Source: Candidatus Lernaella stagnicola (GTDB lineage Bacteria > Lernaellota > Lernaellaia > Lernaellales > Lernaellaceae). From it: a stretch of DNA of 64,000 bases. Each line of letters starts with the position of its first letter. Position 1 is the stretch's first letter. Positions 52,794 to 62,500 of the stretch are shown piece by piece. Under the pieces are notes generated by a model that saw only the letters and a program-made list of their open reading frames with translations, did not search any database and was not told the origin of the DNA. The stretch covers positions 1-64,000 of the forward strand of contig JAVCCK010000008.1 in NCBI GenBank assembly GCA_030765525.1, in the 5' to 3' direction. The position numbers and the translations under genes are program-made.

Positions 52794-53875
52794 TCGGGCT
52801 CAGCCTCCGCGAAGCCGCTACGGGCTCGCTGCAGCAACACGAAATCAGCGAGCACGAGACACGTCATCGCTTCGGCCACAGCTACCAGCCGTGGCGCAAT
52901 GCACGGGTCGTGTCGGCCCTCCACCGCAACCTGCGTTCTTTTTCCGCTCCGGTCGATTGTGTTTCGCGCCTTGGCGATCGACGAAGTGGGCTTGACGGCG
53001 ACGCGTAAAAAGATGTCGGCGCCGTTGGAAATCCCGCCGACCATGCCGCCGGCGTGGTTCGATTCGTATACTCCCGGCCTCAGCATGCTGTCGTGGGCCT
53101 CGCTCCCCTGGTGCCGGGCGGCCGCGAATCCGTCGCCGATTTCCACGCCCTTGACCGCGCCGATCGACATCATCGCCGCGCCGAGCCGTGCGTCGAGTTT
53201 GTCGAATACCGGCTCGCCGAGCCCAGCCGGCATGCCCGTGGCCTTAATCGCGACGATCCCGCCGACCGAATCGCCTTGCTCGATGACGCGAAGCAGCAGC
53301 TTTTCGATTTCCACTTTCGCGGCCGGGTCCGGACAACGCAGGGGCTCGTCGCGGAACTCACGCCAGTCGTCGTCGGCCAGGTTGACCGCGACCCCGCCGA
53401 TTTCGGCCACCGCGCCGATCACTTCGATGCCGAGGCGATCGAGGACCTGTCGGGCGATTGCACCGGCGGCGACGCGCGCGGCGGTCTCGCGGCCCGAGGA
53501 GCGGCCGCTGCCGCGCCAATCCCGCCTGCCGTACTTTTGTTCGTAGGTGTAATCGGCGTGGCCGGGGCGGAACGTATCTTTGACCTTATCGTAATCGCCG
53601 GAGCGAGCGTCCCGATTCTCAATTAGCAGCCCGATCGACGTGCCGGTGGTCTTGCCGTCGAACACGCCGGACAGAATGCGGACGATATCTTTTTCCTGCC
53701 GCGGCGAAACGAGCGAACTGCGGCCGGGTCGCCGCCGATCCAAATCTTCCTGTATCATCGCTTCGTTAAGTGGCAGACCGGCGGGCACGCCGTCCACGAT
53801 GGCGCCAATGGCCGGACCGTGGGATTCTCCAAATGTCGTAACGACGAATATCCTGCCGAAGCAACTGCCGGGCAT
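52790..53875 (-). CDS. aroC: Chorismate synthase
   Basis: A 361-aa enzyme started at the ATG at 53875, with AGGAGG 5-6 bases before it; the open frame continues upstream without protein-like content. Motifs: VTTFGESHGPAIGAIVDGVPAG, RRRPGRSSLVSPRQEKD, GSGRSSGRETAARVAAGA and DPCIAPRLVAVAEAM. It makes chorismate from EPSP using reduced FMN. It is the first gene of aroC-aroB-aroA. Confidence 0.95.
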   Translation of the reverse strand: MPGSCFGRIFVVTTFGESHGPAIGAIVDGVPAGLPLNEAMIQEDLDRRRPGRSSLVSPRQEKDIVRILSGVFDGKTTGTSIGLLIENRDARSGDYDKVKDTFRPGHADYTYEQKYGRRDWRGSGRSSGRETAARVAAGAIARQVLDRLGIEVIGAVAEIGGVAVNLADDDWREFRDEPLRCPDPAAKVEIEKLLLRVIEQGDSVGGIVAIKATGMPAGLGEPVFDKLDARLGAAMMSIGAVKGVEIGDGFAAARHQGSEAHDSMLRPGVYESNHAGGMVGGISNGADIFLRVAVKPTSSIAKARNTIDRSGKRTQVAVEGRHDPCIAPRLVAVAEAMTCLVLADFVLLQRARSGFAEAEPE

Positions 53876-54168
53876 GCAACCTCCTGCCGGGCCAAAACTA
53901 TCCGAAAACGTTAGGCAACGCTTCAATTGTAGGCTTGTAAGCGGCAAAAGCAAAGCGTGGAAGGCCGAGAAAAAAAAACGCCATTCGTTGACAACCCTCA
54001 AATTGAGATTACGGTACAATTTGAAACCGATTGGAACGTAATTAAATGAACTGGAGGGATGATGTACGCCCTGCCAACCTTAAAAAAATAGTCTCCCCTA
54101 TGGGGTTTTTACCTCAGTATTTTTTAAGGTCGACGGGCTTCAGCGTCCTAGAAAAAAGGGAGAATAGT

Positions 54169-55977
54169 ATGAAAAAATATCTCTTAATTCCTGTGTTTGT
54201 TCTCGTTGTGGGGCTACTTGCGCCGACCGTGATGGCGCAAGATAACAACGAGGAATTTGACCCGGACGAACTCCTGAACATCCAACTGTTTCGCCCGTCG
54301 ATTTTCGGTGGCAGTTTCATCTCCTTCGATGACGGCGACACGCTGGGCACCCTCGGTTTTCACGTCGGGTTGTTGGCCAACTACACGGCCGAACTGCTGG
54401 TGGACTACGACAACGACGAGCCCAACTTCAACTACATCGAGGACCTGTTTACCGGTAACTTGATGCTCGCGTTCGGCACGTGGAATTTCCTTAGTCTCGG
54501 CGTGGATATCCCCGTGCACTACATTAATCATCGCAACATGACCCTCCTGACCGATCCTGACGAAGCCGCGAAACAGGGCATCCTTTCGCCGCTGGATCTT
54601 GAGGACGAGGATCCCGAAGGCGAATTCGTTTTCGGTGACGTACGCGCGGCGATTAAATTCGGCCTGCTCAAGCAGGAAAAACACTGGCTGAACTGGGCCA
54701 TTACGCCCTACGTCATCTTTCCCACCGGAGAGCCCGATCTCTTCCTCGGTGAAGGCCGTACCACCGGTGGCGGCAGCACAACCATCGAGCACGATTTCGG
54801 CCCCATCAACATCGGCCTCAACGGCGGCTATCTCTATCGCGGTAAGTCGATGTTGTTCGGCACCGACGTGGGCGACGCCATCACCTGGGCCGCCGGTGTC
54901 TCGAAAGATTGGGATAACGGCTTCGGGCTTTCGGTCGAATACTTCGGCAAGTACTTTGATGTTCAAGATACCGACGCTTATCGCCCCCTGGCTCAGGAAG
55001 TTTTGGGCACGCTTCGCTACCAGTTCGGTAAACGCGGCCCGCGTTTGATCGCCGGCGCCGGTCCGGGAGTCTCCCGCGGTGTGGGCACACCCGCCTACCG
55101 TGTCTTGGCCGGTATCGACTATACGTACGAACGGCCTGAGAAAACCGACGGCATTATCACCGTACGCACCGTCGACGAAAGTGGTGCCGAAATCGCCGCC
55201 GATGTGGCGTTCGACGGCCAGGAAGACGACTTCAACGTCGACTCCTCCGGGGAGTACAAGGCGGAAGTGGCCGCCGGCCTCTACACCATCACCGCCGATC
55301 GCGGGGGCTACGAGTCCGACACGCAGGCGGTGGAAATCGCCGTGGACGAATCCAAGACAATTACCTTAACCCTGAAGAAGATCCCGGTCGTGCCGCCCAC
55401 GATGTTGACGATCATCGTCATCGATAATGATACCGGTGAGCAGGTGGCCAGCACCTTGATCTTCGATCGGGACAGCGACAAGAAATCCTACGACAACCCG
55501 GCCGGCAAGCTCAGCGAGAAGTGGTCGCCGGGCGAGCACACGCTGATGATTCGCGCCGCGGGGCACGAAACCTTGTGCACGACCGTCGGCATCGAGAAAA
55601 ACAAAAACAACATCTACACTTTCAAGCTTCGGACGAAACTGGAGAAGAAGGGCAAGGTCCAATTCAACATCGCTTCGGCCCAGCTGCGGCCCGAGTCCTA
55701 CGCCGTGTTGGATGACGTGGTCGAGCAAATCGGCCAACTGTGCGAATACAAGAAAATCACCGTCGAAGGTCACACCTCGAACGTCGGAAACGACGCCTAC
55801 AACATGAAGTTGTCGCAACAGCGCGCCGACACGGTCCGGAACTACCTTATCAAAAAGGGTATTCCCGCCGAGAATCTCGAAGTGAAAGCCTACGGTGAAA
55901 CTAAGCCGATCGCTGATAACAACACCAACAAAGGCCGCGAGGCGAACCGCCGAGTGGAATTCGTGATCGAAAGTTAG
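54169..55977 (+). CDS. OmpA-family outer membrane protein
   Basis: A 602-aa protein starting at MKKYLLIPVFV with GGGAG 8 bases upstream. A signal peptide ends at VMAQ. About 25-330 is a beta-barrel region (FITFDDGDTLG-like start, LLDVDY-like strands, GTLRYQFGKRGPRLIAGAG). Two carboxypeptidase-regulatory-like beta units follow (ITVRTVDESGAEIAADVAFDG; LTIIVIDNDTGEQVAS). The OmpA C-terminal domain (about 490-602) has VQFNIASAQLRPESYAVLDDV, VEGHTSNVGNDAYNMKLSQQRADTVRNYL and EANRRVEFVI. It links the outer membrane to peptidoglycan. It is monocistronic with its own terminator. Confidence 0.9.
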   Translation: MKKYLLIPVFVLVVGLLAPTVMAQDNNEEFDPDELLNIQLFRPSIFGGSFISFDDGDTLGTLGFHVGLLANYTAELLVDYDNDEPNFNYIEDLFTGNLMLAFGTWNFLSLGVDIPVHYINHRNMTLLTDPDEAAKQGILSPLDLEDEDPEGEFVFGDVRAAIKFGLLKQEKHWLNWAITPYVIFPTGEPDLFLGEGRTTGGGSTTIEHDFGPINIGLNGGYLYRGKSMLFGTDVGDAITWAAGVSKDWDNGFGLSVEYFGKYFDVQDTDAYRPLAQEVLGTLRYQFGKRGPRLIAGAGPGVSRGVGTPAYRVLAGIDYTYERPEKTDGIITVRTVDESGAEIAADVAFDGQEDDFNVDSSGEYKAEVAAGLYTITADRGGYESDTQAVEIAVDESKTITLTLKKIPVVPPTMLTIIVIDNDTGEQVASTLIFDRDSDKKSYDNPAGKLSEKWSPGEHTLMIRAAGHETLCTTVGIEKNKNNIYTFKLRTKLEKKGKVQFNIASAQLRPESYAVLDDVVEQIGQLCEYKKITVEGHTSNVGNDAYNMKLSQQRADTVRNYLIKKGIPAENLEVKAYGETKPIADNNTNKGREANRRVEFVIES

Positions 55978-56006
55978 CCGGCAGCTTACATCCATAGAAT
56001 CCTCAC

Positions 56007-56039
56007 GCCCCGGAAAGCTTCGGCCTTCCGGGGCTTTTC
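56007..56039 (+). terminator. Intrinsic terminator of the OmpA-family gene
   Basis: GCCCCGGAA (56007-56015) pairs with TTCCGGGGC (56026-56034), followed by TTTTCT. Confidence 0.9.
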
Positions 56040-56373
56040 TATACCCTTTGGGGAAACCCCGTTTTGTGAGTTGTGCAGGAGCGATGCGACAGTTTGGGAC
56101 ACCTATAAGCATTACAAGTAAAGGTCCGAAATATACAAATATTGGCCGATAGGTCGAATGAGCCATCCACGAAAGGCCAAAAACGTAGAAATTTTAGAGG
56201 TTATCGCGCTAATATAGAAAAGTGGCTTATTTCAGTAACTTATGGAATTGAGGCGAATCGTGCTGATTTCACCGCCGTTTTGGACGTTATCAAAATAACA
56301 TGGTCATCCAAAATCTAGACAATGCCTGCTAACTATCAGAAAATAAAAGGAAATAAAAATAACATTTCACCCC

Positions 56374-56401
56374 GTGACATTGCGAGTTTCTTTGTTATAT
56401 T
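56374..56401 (+). promoter_or_regulatory. Sigma-70-like promoter for a small gene
   Basis: GTGACA (56374-56379) and TATATT (56396-56401) are separated by 16 bases. The start would be near 56408, about 32 bases before the ATG at 56440. Confidence 0.55.
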
Positions 56402-56439
56402 ATCCATGTCAGAGGAAGATTTTTCGGGGAGGGTCGGTT

Positions 56440-56568
56440 ATGCCTAGAGCGGTTGCAGACCGCGATCTCGTTTCCAAAAGCCTGTCAGGTTTCTGGTGGG
56501 GCGCTGGATTGCTTATCATGTCAATTGCGATCCTTGGCTTTTGCTCCGCCATGGTTCCGGCGGCTTAG
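56440..56568 (+). CDS. Possible 42-aa single-pass membrane protein
   Basis: A short frame with an ATG preceded by GGGGAGGG (7-8 bases). It encodes a charged N-terminus (PRAVADRDLVSKS) and one hydrophobic helix (GFWWGAGLLIMSIAILGFCSA). A promoter lies upstream and a terminator-like hairpin lies about 40 bases downstream, so a small transcript is well framed. I know no family for it. It could be a small membrane regulator or a spurious frame. Confidence 0.5.
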   Translation: MPRAVADRDLVSKSLSGFWWGAGLLIMSIAILGFCSAMVPAA

Positions 56569-56604
56569 TAAACGACGTCCGACGACGGTTCAAGCTGAAC
56601 CGAG

Positions 56605-56637
56605 ACCACCACCGCGTTCAAAGCGTGGGGTGGTTTT
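56605..56637 (+). terminator. Terminator-like hairpin after the small gene
   Basis: ACCACC (56605-56610) pairs with GGTGGT (56629-56634), with further partial pairing inside, followed by TTTTG. It is weaker than the other terminators here. Confidence 0.55.
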
Positions 56638-56718
56638 GTCATTTAAGGTGCGAAGGCTTCTGGAACCTGAGCGACGAATTTCTCCGATTAAGGCCTTGAC
56701 CAGACGATTTAATGATTA

Positions 56719-56749
56719 CCTTTATTGAGAATAATCCTCAAAATAAAGG
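56719..56749. promoter_or_regulatory. Inverted repeat upstream of the cus operon
   Basis: CCTTTATT...AATAAAGG with inner GAG/CTC forms an interrupted palindrome of 31 bases. It lies about 140 bases before the first efflux gene in an AT-rich stretch, so it could be an operator for a metal-sensing regulator. No regulator gene is in view. Confidence 0.35.
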
Positions 56750-56885
56750 ATTTATCTGCACGCGAAGAATGCAGCGATAAAAAAAGCGAAAACGGCGAGA
56801 AAAACGAAAGCGGCGGGCAACAAAAAAACGACCCCAAGAATGCGCTCCCGATTCGAAATTTCCTCACGTTATTGGAGGAATAGAG

Positions 56886-58172
56886 ATGAGAAAAAAAGAC
56901 CTCTCCGCGTGGTTGCTTTGGATTGTTCTCGTTCTGCCAACCGCAGCGCATGCACAAACGCTGGATGATTTGGTCTCCGAGGCGTGGCGCGCCCACGGGT
57001 CGCCCGCTGCGTTGGACGCTCGCATCGACGCGCAGCGCCATGCCACCCGTCGGGCGGGCGGCTGGATGAACCCGGTCTTTGCGGTCGAATACAGCAACGT
57101 CCCTGTTGACTCCCTGGCGTTGGATGAATCGCCCATGAGCGGCGTGCAGTTCAAACTGACCCAACCGTTTCCCTTTCCCGGTAAAGCCGACAAACGTCGC
57201 GCCGGTAGCGAATATCTAACCGCCGCGGCCCAATGGGAGCGTGCCGAGAAAGTAAACCAACTGCGCTTCGCGGTAACGAAGCACTACTACGAATTGGCGC
57301 GCAATCGACTCCTTCAGCAAATCACCGAACGGCACCTGGAGCAGGCCGCCACACTGGTCGCCATGGTGCGTATCAAGTTCCAGGTCGGCGCGACCGGACA
57401 GCACAACTTGCTGCGCCTGGCGGTTCTGGAAGAGCGTTTGCGTGACGACCTCGCCGAATTCGCGCGCGGCGAAGTTGAGCACCGCGCCATGCTCAACGCC
57501 CTTTTGGCTCGCGATCCGGGTACGCCGATACAGACGCCCGGGCTTCTCGAACCCGTCGCGCCGGCCGCCGCGGATTTGTGGGAACAGGCGCGTGACGCGC
57601 GCCCTCTGCTGAACTTTTGGACGGAAAAAGCGCGCGCGGAGCAGGCCGAAGCCGAGCGGGCCGGGTATGAAGCCTGGCCGGATCCGTCCTTGTGGGTGGG
57701 GTATCGCGTGCGGGAGGAGATTGTCGGACCCGACGGCATGGTCCGCGACGAGGGCGACGATTTTTTGACATTCGGCATCGCCTTCTCCTTGCCGCTGTTG
57801 CACGGCCAAGGGTGGGGGGCGGCGAAGAAAGAAAAGCTGGCTCGGGCGCAAGCGGCGCAGCACGAGCGCCGCGCTGTGGCTGACGACCTACGCGGCCAAC
57901 TGGCCACCGCGCTGGCATCCTGGCGTCGTGCTTACGAAAAAGCGCAGGTCTATCGCAATAAAATCGGACCCGACCAGAACCGCGCGCTGGAGTCCACACG
58001 CTCGGCCTACCGCGTCGGCTCGGCGGATTTCGCCACGCTATACGGTACGGAAGTGGGCTTGTTGGACATCGAGCGGCAGGCCGTGACGGCCGTCGTGGAA
58101 ACCCATTTGCGGCAAGCACAGGTGGAGGCGCTGGTTGGCGCCGACTTGCCTGATGCGGGAGTGAAAAAATGA
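56886..58172 (+). CDS. cusC: TolC-family outer membrane channel (CusC-like)
   Basis: A 428-aa protein with GGAGG 7 bases before the ATG and a signal peptide (WLLWIVLVLPTAAHAQ). Two outer-membrane-efflux halves of long helices are visible (LDDLVSEAWRAHGSPAALDARIDAQRHATRRAG; ALESTRSAYRVGSADFATLYGTEVGLLDIERQAV). It forms the trimeric exit duct for the pump downstream. The stop overlaps the start of the next gene by 4 bases. Confidence 0.87.
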   Translation: MRKKDLSAWLLWIVLVLPTAAHAQTLDDLVSEAWRAHGSPAALDARIDAQRHATRRAGGWMNPVFAVEYSNVPVDSLALDESPMSGVQFKLTQPFPFPGKADKRRAGSEYLTAAAQWERAEKVNQLRFAVTKHYYELARNRLLQQITERHLEQAATLVAMVRIKFQVGATGQHNLLRLAVLEERLRDDLAEFARGEVEHRAMLNALLARDPGTPIQTPGLLEPVAPAAADLWEQARDARPLLNFWTEKARAEQAEAERAGYEAWPDPSLWVGYRVREEIVGPDGMVRDEGDDFLTFGIAFSLPLLHGQGWGAAKKEKLARAQAAQHERRAVADDLRGQLATALASWRRAYEKAQVYRNKIGPDQNRALESTRSAYRVGSADFATLYGTEVGLLDIERQAVTAVVETHLRQAQVEALVGADLPDAGVKK

Positions 58173-59560
58173 AACGCGCGATTCTCATAGCGGTACTCGC
58201 CTTGGTCGTGGCGCTGGCGTTGATCCAACGCCCGGCGCCCGCTGAAGAGGCGGGAACTCTTTACACATGCCCCATGCATCCGCACGTCGTGCAGGACGAG
58301 CCGGGCGTGTGCCCGATCTGTCATATGGACCTTGTGCCGATGAAGGACACGCCAACGCCGGATGACGCCGCCGGGATGGATACGCACGAGGATCACGCGA
58401 CCGACAGCGCGAAAAAATCCATCGTGATCGACCCCGTGACGGTTCAGAACATGGGGATGCGTGTTGAGCACGTCGAACGCGGAGACCTGACGCGTACCAT
58501 CCGCACCCTTGGCGAAATTGATGTGGCCGAGGATGCCCTCTCGGTGGTCAACCTGCGCTTCTCGGGGTGGGTCGAGCAGATTTACGTCGACGAAACCGGC
58601 ATGAGCGTCAAGGCGGGGCAACCGCTGTTCCGCATCTACTCGCCGGATTTGGTGCAGGCGCAGGAGGAGTTTCTGCAGGCTCTGACCGCAGCGGGGACCG
58701 ACGCGCCGCTCACGGAGAGTGCGCGAACAAAACTCGATTTACTCATGGGCGGCTCGTGGCTCAGTCGGCACCTCGAAAAAACCATGAAGCCGATTCGCAG
58801 CGTCTCCATACCGTCGCCGCAGAGCGGGTTCGTGTTGCATAAAAACGTGGTGCGGGGCTCGCAGGCTGCGGCGGGACAGGACCTCTATCGCATCGGCAAC
58901 CTGACGAAGATATGGGCCAACGTGGAGGTCTATGAGTTCGACGCGCCTTGGATCAAGCCCGGCCAATCGGCCCGCATGGAACTCTCGTTCCAGAAAGGCA
59001 AGCGATTTGAGGGGAAGGTCGACTACGTGTATCCGACCCTGAATCCGCAATCCCGGACGCTGCGTGCCCGGCTTGTGTTCCCGAATCCCGGCCTCAACTT
59101 GAAACCCGGCATGTTCGCCACAGTGTGGATCGACGTGGAAGCCAAGAAAAATGTTTTAGCCGTTCCGACCGAAGCCATCTTGTATTCCGGCGAGCGGCAA
59201 CTCGTCTTCGTCTCCACCGGCGGCGGCAAGTATTCCGCGCGTGAAGTGGTCACGGGATTAACCGGCAACGATCACCGCACGGAAATCCTTTCCGGTTTGG
59301 AAGCGGGCGAGGTAGTGGTTACCAGCGGTCAGTTCCTACTCGATTCGGAAAGCCAACTCCAGGAGGCCGTGGAAAAACTTCTCACCGCGCGTTTGGAGGC
59401 AAAGAAGAAGTCCGCCGGGGACGATGAAAACGCGGGCCACGATCACAACGCGATGGCCGCCGATAGTTATTGGAGGTGCCCCATGCACCCGGAAGTCGTA
59501 CAAGATGAACCGGGACAGTGCCCCATCTGTAAAATGGATTTGGTCGAGAAGAAAAAATGA
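58169..59560 (+). CDS. cusB: RND periplasmic adaptor CusB with two metal-binding motifs
   Basis: A 463-aa membrane-fusion protein. A signal/anchor segment is followed by a heavy-metal-binding domain (about 30-57, YTCPMHPHVVQDEPGVCPICHMD). The barrel-sandwich, hairpin and beta-barrel regions (about 80-395) show RFSGWVEQIYVDETGMSVKAGQPLF, LKPGMFATVWIDVEAKK and SGLEAGEVVVTSGQFLLDSE. A second copy of the metal motif ends the protein (YWRCPMHPEVVQDEPGQCPICKMDLVEKKK). One N-terminal motif is common in this family; having one at each end is less usual. It passes Cu(I)/Ag(I) to CusA. Confidence 0.9.
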   Translation: MKRAILIAVLALVVALALIQRPAPAEEAGTLYTCPMHPHVVQDEPGVCPICHMDLVPMKDTPTPDDAAGMDTHEDHATDSAKKSIVIDPVTVQNMGMRVEHVERGDLTRTIRTLGEIDVAEDALSVVNLRFSGWVEQIYVDETGMSVKAGQPLFRIYSPDLVQAQEEFLQALTAAGTDAPLTESARTKLDLLMGGSWLSRHLEKTMKPIRSVSIPSPQSGFVLHKNVVRGSQAAAGQDLYRIGNLTKIWANVEVYEFDAPWIKPGQSARMELSFQKGKRFEGKVDYVYPTLNPQSRTLRARLVFPNPGLNLKPGMFATVWIDVEAKKNVLAVPTEAILYSGERQLVFVSTGGGKYSAREVVTGLTGNDHRTEILSGLEAGEVVVTSGQFLLDSESQLQEAVEKLLTARLEAKKKSAGDDENAGHDHNAMAADSYWRCPMHPEVVQDEPGQCPICKMDLVEKKK

Positions 59561-62500
59561 TTGAGCGCATCATCCAAGCCAGCGTCGAGAACCGCTTTGC
59601 CGTCATCCTCATCACGTTGATCGTGATCGTGGCGGGCGTGTGGGCGATGTTCGACACGCCGGTCGACGCCATTCCCGATCTCTCCGACGTCCAGGTGATC
59701 GTTTTCACCGACTACGCCGGGCAGGCACCGCAGGTGGTGGAAGATCAAATCACGTATCCCTTGGCTTCGGCCATGCTCGCTGTGCCCTTCGCGAAAAACG
59801 TGCGCGGCTTTTCGATGTTCGGCTACTCGATGGTCTACGTGCTATTCGAAGACGGCACCGACCTCTACTGGGCCCGCAGTCGCGTGCTGGAATACCTCAG
59901 CACGATCCGCGACCGCCTGCCCGAAGGCGTGACGCCGCAACTCGGGCCCGATGCCACCGGCGTCGGCTGGGCTTACATCTATTCCCTGACCTCGGATCGT
60001 CATGACTTGGCGCAACTGCGTTCGCTGCAGGATTGGTATCTGAAATACGAACTGACCAGCGTGCCCGGCGTGGCGGAAGTCGCTTCGGTCGGTGGCTACG
60101 TGCGGCAGTATCAGATCGAAGTCGATCCCGAACGCCTGCGGGCGTACAACGTCGGGCTGGGCGACATTTCCCGCGCCGTGCGCGATTCCAACAGCGATGT
60201 GGGCGGGCGCCTTCTGGAGATTGCCGAAACGGAATTCATGATCCGTGGGCGCGGCTATCTGCGTTCCATAACGGATTTGGAAAACATCCCCGTCGGCGTC
60301 AACAAGCAAACCCACACGCCGATTCTCCTTAGCCAGTTGGCCAACATCCAAATCGGGCCGGAGATCCGCCGCGGCGTGATCGAATTCGACGGGCAGGGCG
60401 AGGCCGTGGCGGGGATCGTCCTCGTACGCTTCGGCGAGAACACGCTGGAAGTCATCGACCGCGTGAAAACCCGGCTCGCCGAATTGGAGAAGGGGCTGCC
60501 CGCGGGCGTCGAAATCCATACCTCCTACGACCGCTCCCGTTTGATCTGGCGCGCCATCAACACCCTGCGGTCCAAGCTGATTGAAGAAATGATCGTCGTG
60601 GCGCTGATCATCATGCTTTTCCTGCTGCATTTTCGTTCGTCGTTCGTGGCCATCATCACGTTGCCGGTGGGGATCCTCATCAGCTTCCTGGCGATGCGCT
60701 TGCTGGGCATCTCGGCCAACATTATGAGTCTCGGCGGCATTGCCATCGCCATTGGTGTCATGGTCGACGCGGCGGTCGTGATGGTTGAGAACCTTCATAA
60801 GCACAAGGAACGAGACGTCGACCGAACGCACCAGGAGACTGTCATCGCCGCCGCGCGGGAAGTCGGCCCCGCGCTCTTCTTTTCGCTGATCATCATCACC
60901 ATCAGCTTCCTGCCCGTGTTCTCCCTGCAACAGCAGGAAGGGCGGATGTTCACGCCTCTGGCCTACACCAAAACCTTCGCCATGGCCGCCTCGGCGTTGC
61001 TGGCCGTGACGCTTGTGCCGGTGCTGATGTTCTACTTCGTGCGCGGCCGCATCCGCCGGGAACAAGACAACCCGGTCAGCCGTTTCTTCATTCGCGGCTA
61101 CGCGCCGGTAATTCGCGCCGTTCTCAAGCGACCCTTGACCACCGTCGGCATCGCCTTGGTGATTGCCCTGGCGACGGTGTGGCCGTGGACGCGCCTGGGC
61201 GGCGAGTTCATGCCGCCGCTCAACGAGGGCGATTTGCTCTACATGCCCACGACGCCCCCGGGCATCAGCATCACCAAGGCCAAGGAACTGCTGCAGCAAA
61301 CCGACAAGCTCATCAAGACACATCCGCAGGTCGAGCACGTTTTGGGCAAGGTCGGGCGGGCCGAAACCGCCACCGATCCCGCGCCGCTCTCGATGATCGA
61401 AACCCATATTATTCTCAAGCCAAGCAGCGAATGGCCGCCGGGTAAAACGATCGAGGACATCACGCGTGAATTGGACGCCCGGGTGCAGTTCCCAGGGCTG
61501 ACCAATGCCTGGACGATGCCGATCAAAACCCGTATCGACATGCTTGCCACCGGCATTAAAACGCCGGTGGGCATCAAAATATTGGGTGAGGACCTTGCCA
61601 CGCTGGGAAAGATCGGCGAACAAATCGAAGGTTTGCTGCGCGGCGAAAAGGACGTGTCATCGGTCTACGCCGAACGAGTCACCGGCGGCAACTACATCGA
61701 TATCGATATCGACCGCGTCACCGCCGCCCGCTTCGGGCTGACCGTCGGCGATGTCCAGCGGGTCATTAGCAGCGCCATCGGCGGCATGAACATCACCGAA
61801 ACCGTGGAAGGCTTGGAACGCTACCCGGTCAACCTGCGCTTCCCGCGGGAACTGCGCGACAGCCCGGAAAAACTCCGCCGCGTGCCGGTGATGACAAAGA
61901 TGAACCACACCGTGCCGCTTGGCCAACTGGCCGACATCCGCGTCAGCAAAGGCCCGCCGGGCATCAAAAGCGAAAACGCGCGCCGCACCGCGTGGGTGTT
62001 CATCGACTTAAATACCGACGACGTGGGCGGCTTCGTGTCGCGGGCGAAAAAACTGGTGGGCGATAACATCGAACTGCCCGAGGGCTACTCGCTGCTATGG
62101 TCCGGGCAATACGAGTACATGCAGCGCGCCGCCAAACGCCTGCGGGTAGTCGTACCGCTTACGCTGGCGATCATCTTCCTGTTGCTCTTCATGCATTTTC
62201 GCAACATCAGCGAAAGCCTGATCGTCATGCTCACCTTGCCCTTCGCCCTGGTCGGCGGCGTCTGGCTGATGTTCGCCGCGGGCTACAACCTGTCGGTCGC
62301 CGTGGCCGTCGGCTTCATCGCCTTAGCCGGGCTGGCGGCCGAGACCGGCGTGGTGATGCTCGTCTACCTCGACAACGCCTACCGCGAACGACAAAACGCG
62401 GGACTGCTCACCAGCCTGGCGGACTTGCGGGAAGTCGTCATGGCCGGGGCGGTCGATCGCGTGCGCCCGAAGCTGATGACCGTGGCCACTACCACCATCG

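Larger units (their letters stand above)
55978..56439. other. AT-rich gene-free stretch
   Basis: After the terminator at 56007-56039 this stretch is unusually AT-rich for the window and contains no frame I can support. Its last 70 bases carry a promoter for the small gene at 56440. No tRNA or clear structured RNA is seen. Confidence 0.5.
56569..56885. other. Gene-free upstream region of the cus operon
   Basis: These 317 bases hold the terminator-like hairpin of the small gene, an inverted repeat at 56719-56749 and a purine-rich leader ending in GGAGGAATAGAG before the first efflux gene. No gene is supported. Confidence 0.5.

Noticed and set aside
59842-61623. A 593-codon open frame on the minus strand
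   Set aside because: It is antisense to cusA, His/Asp/Arg-rich and lacks any domain; it arises from the GC-rich codon pattern.
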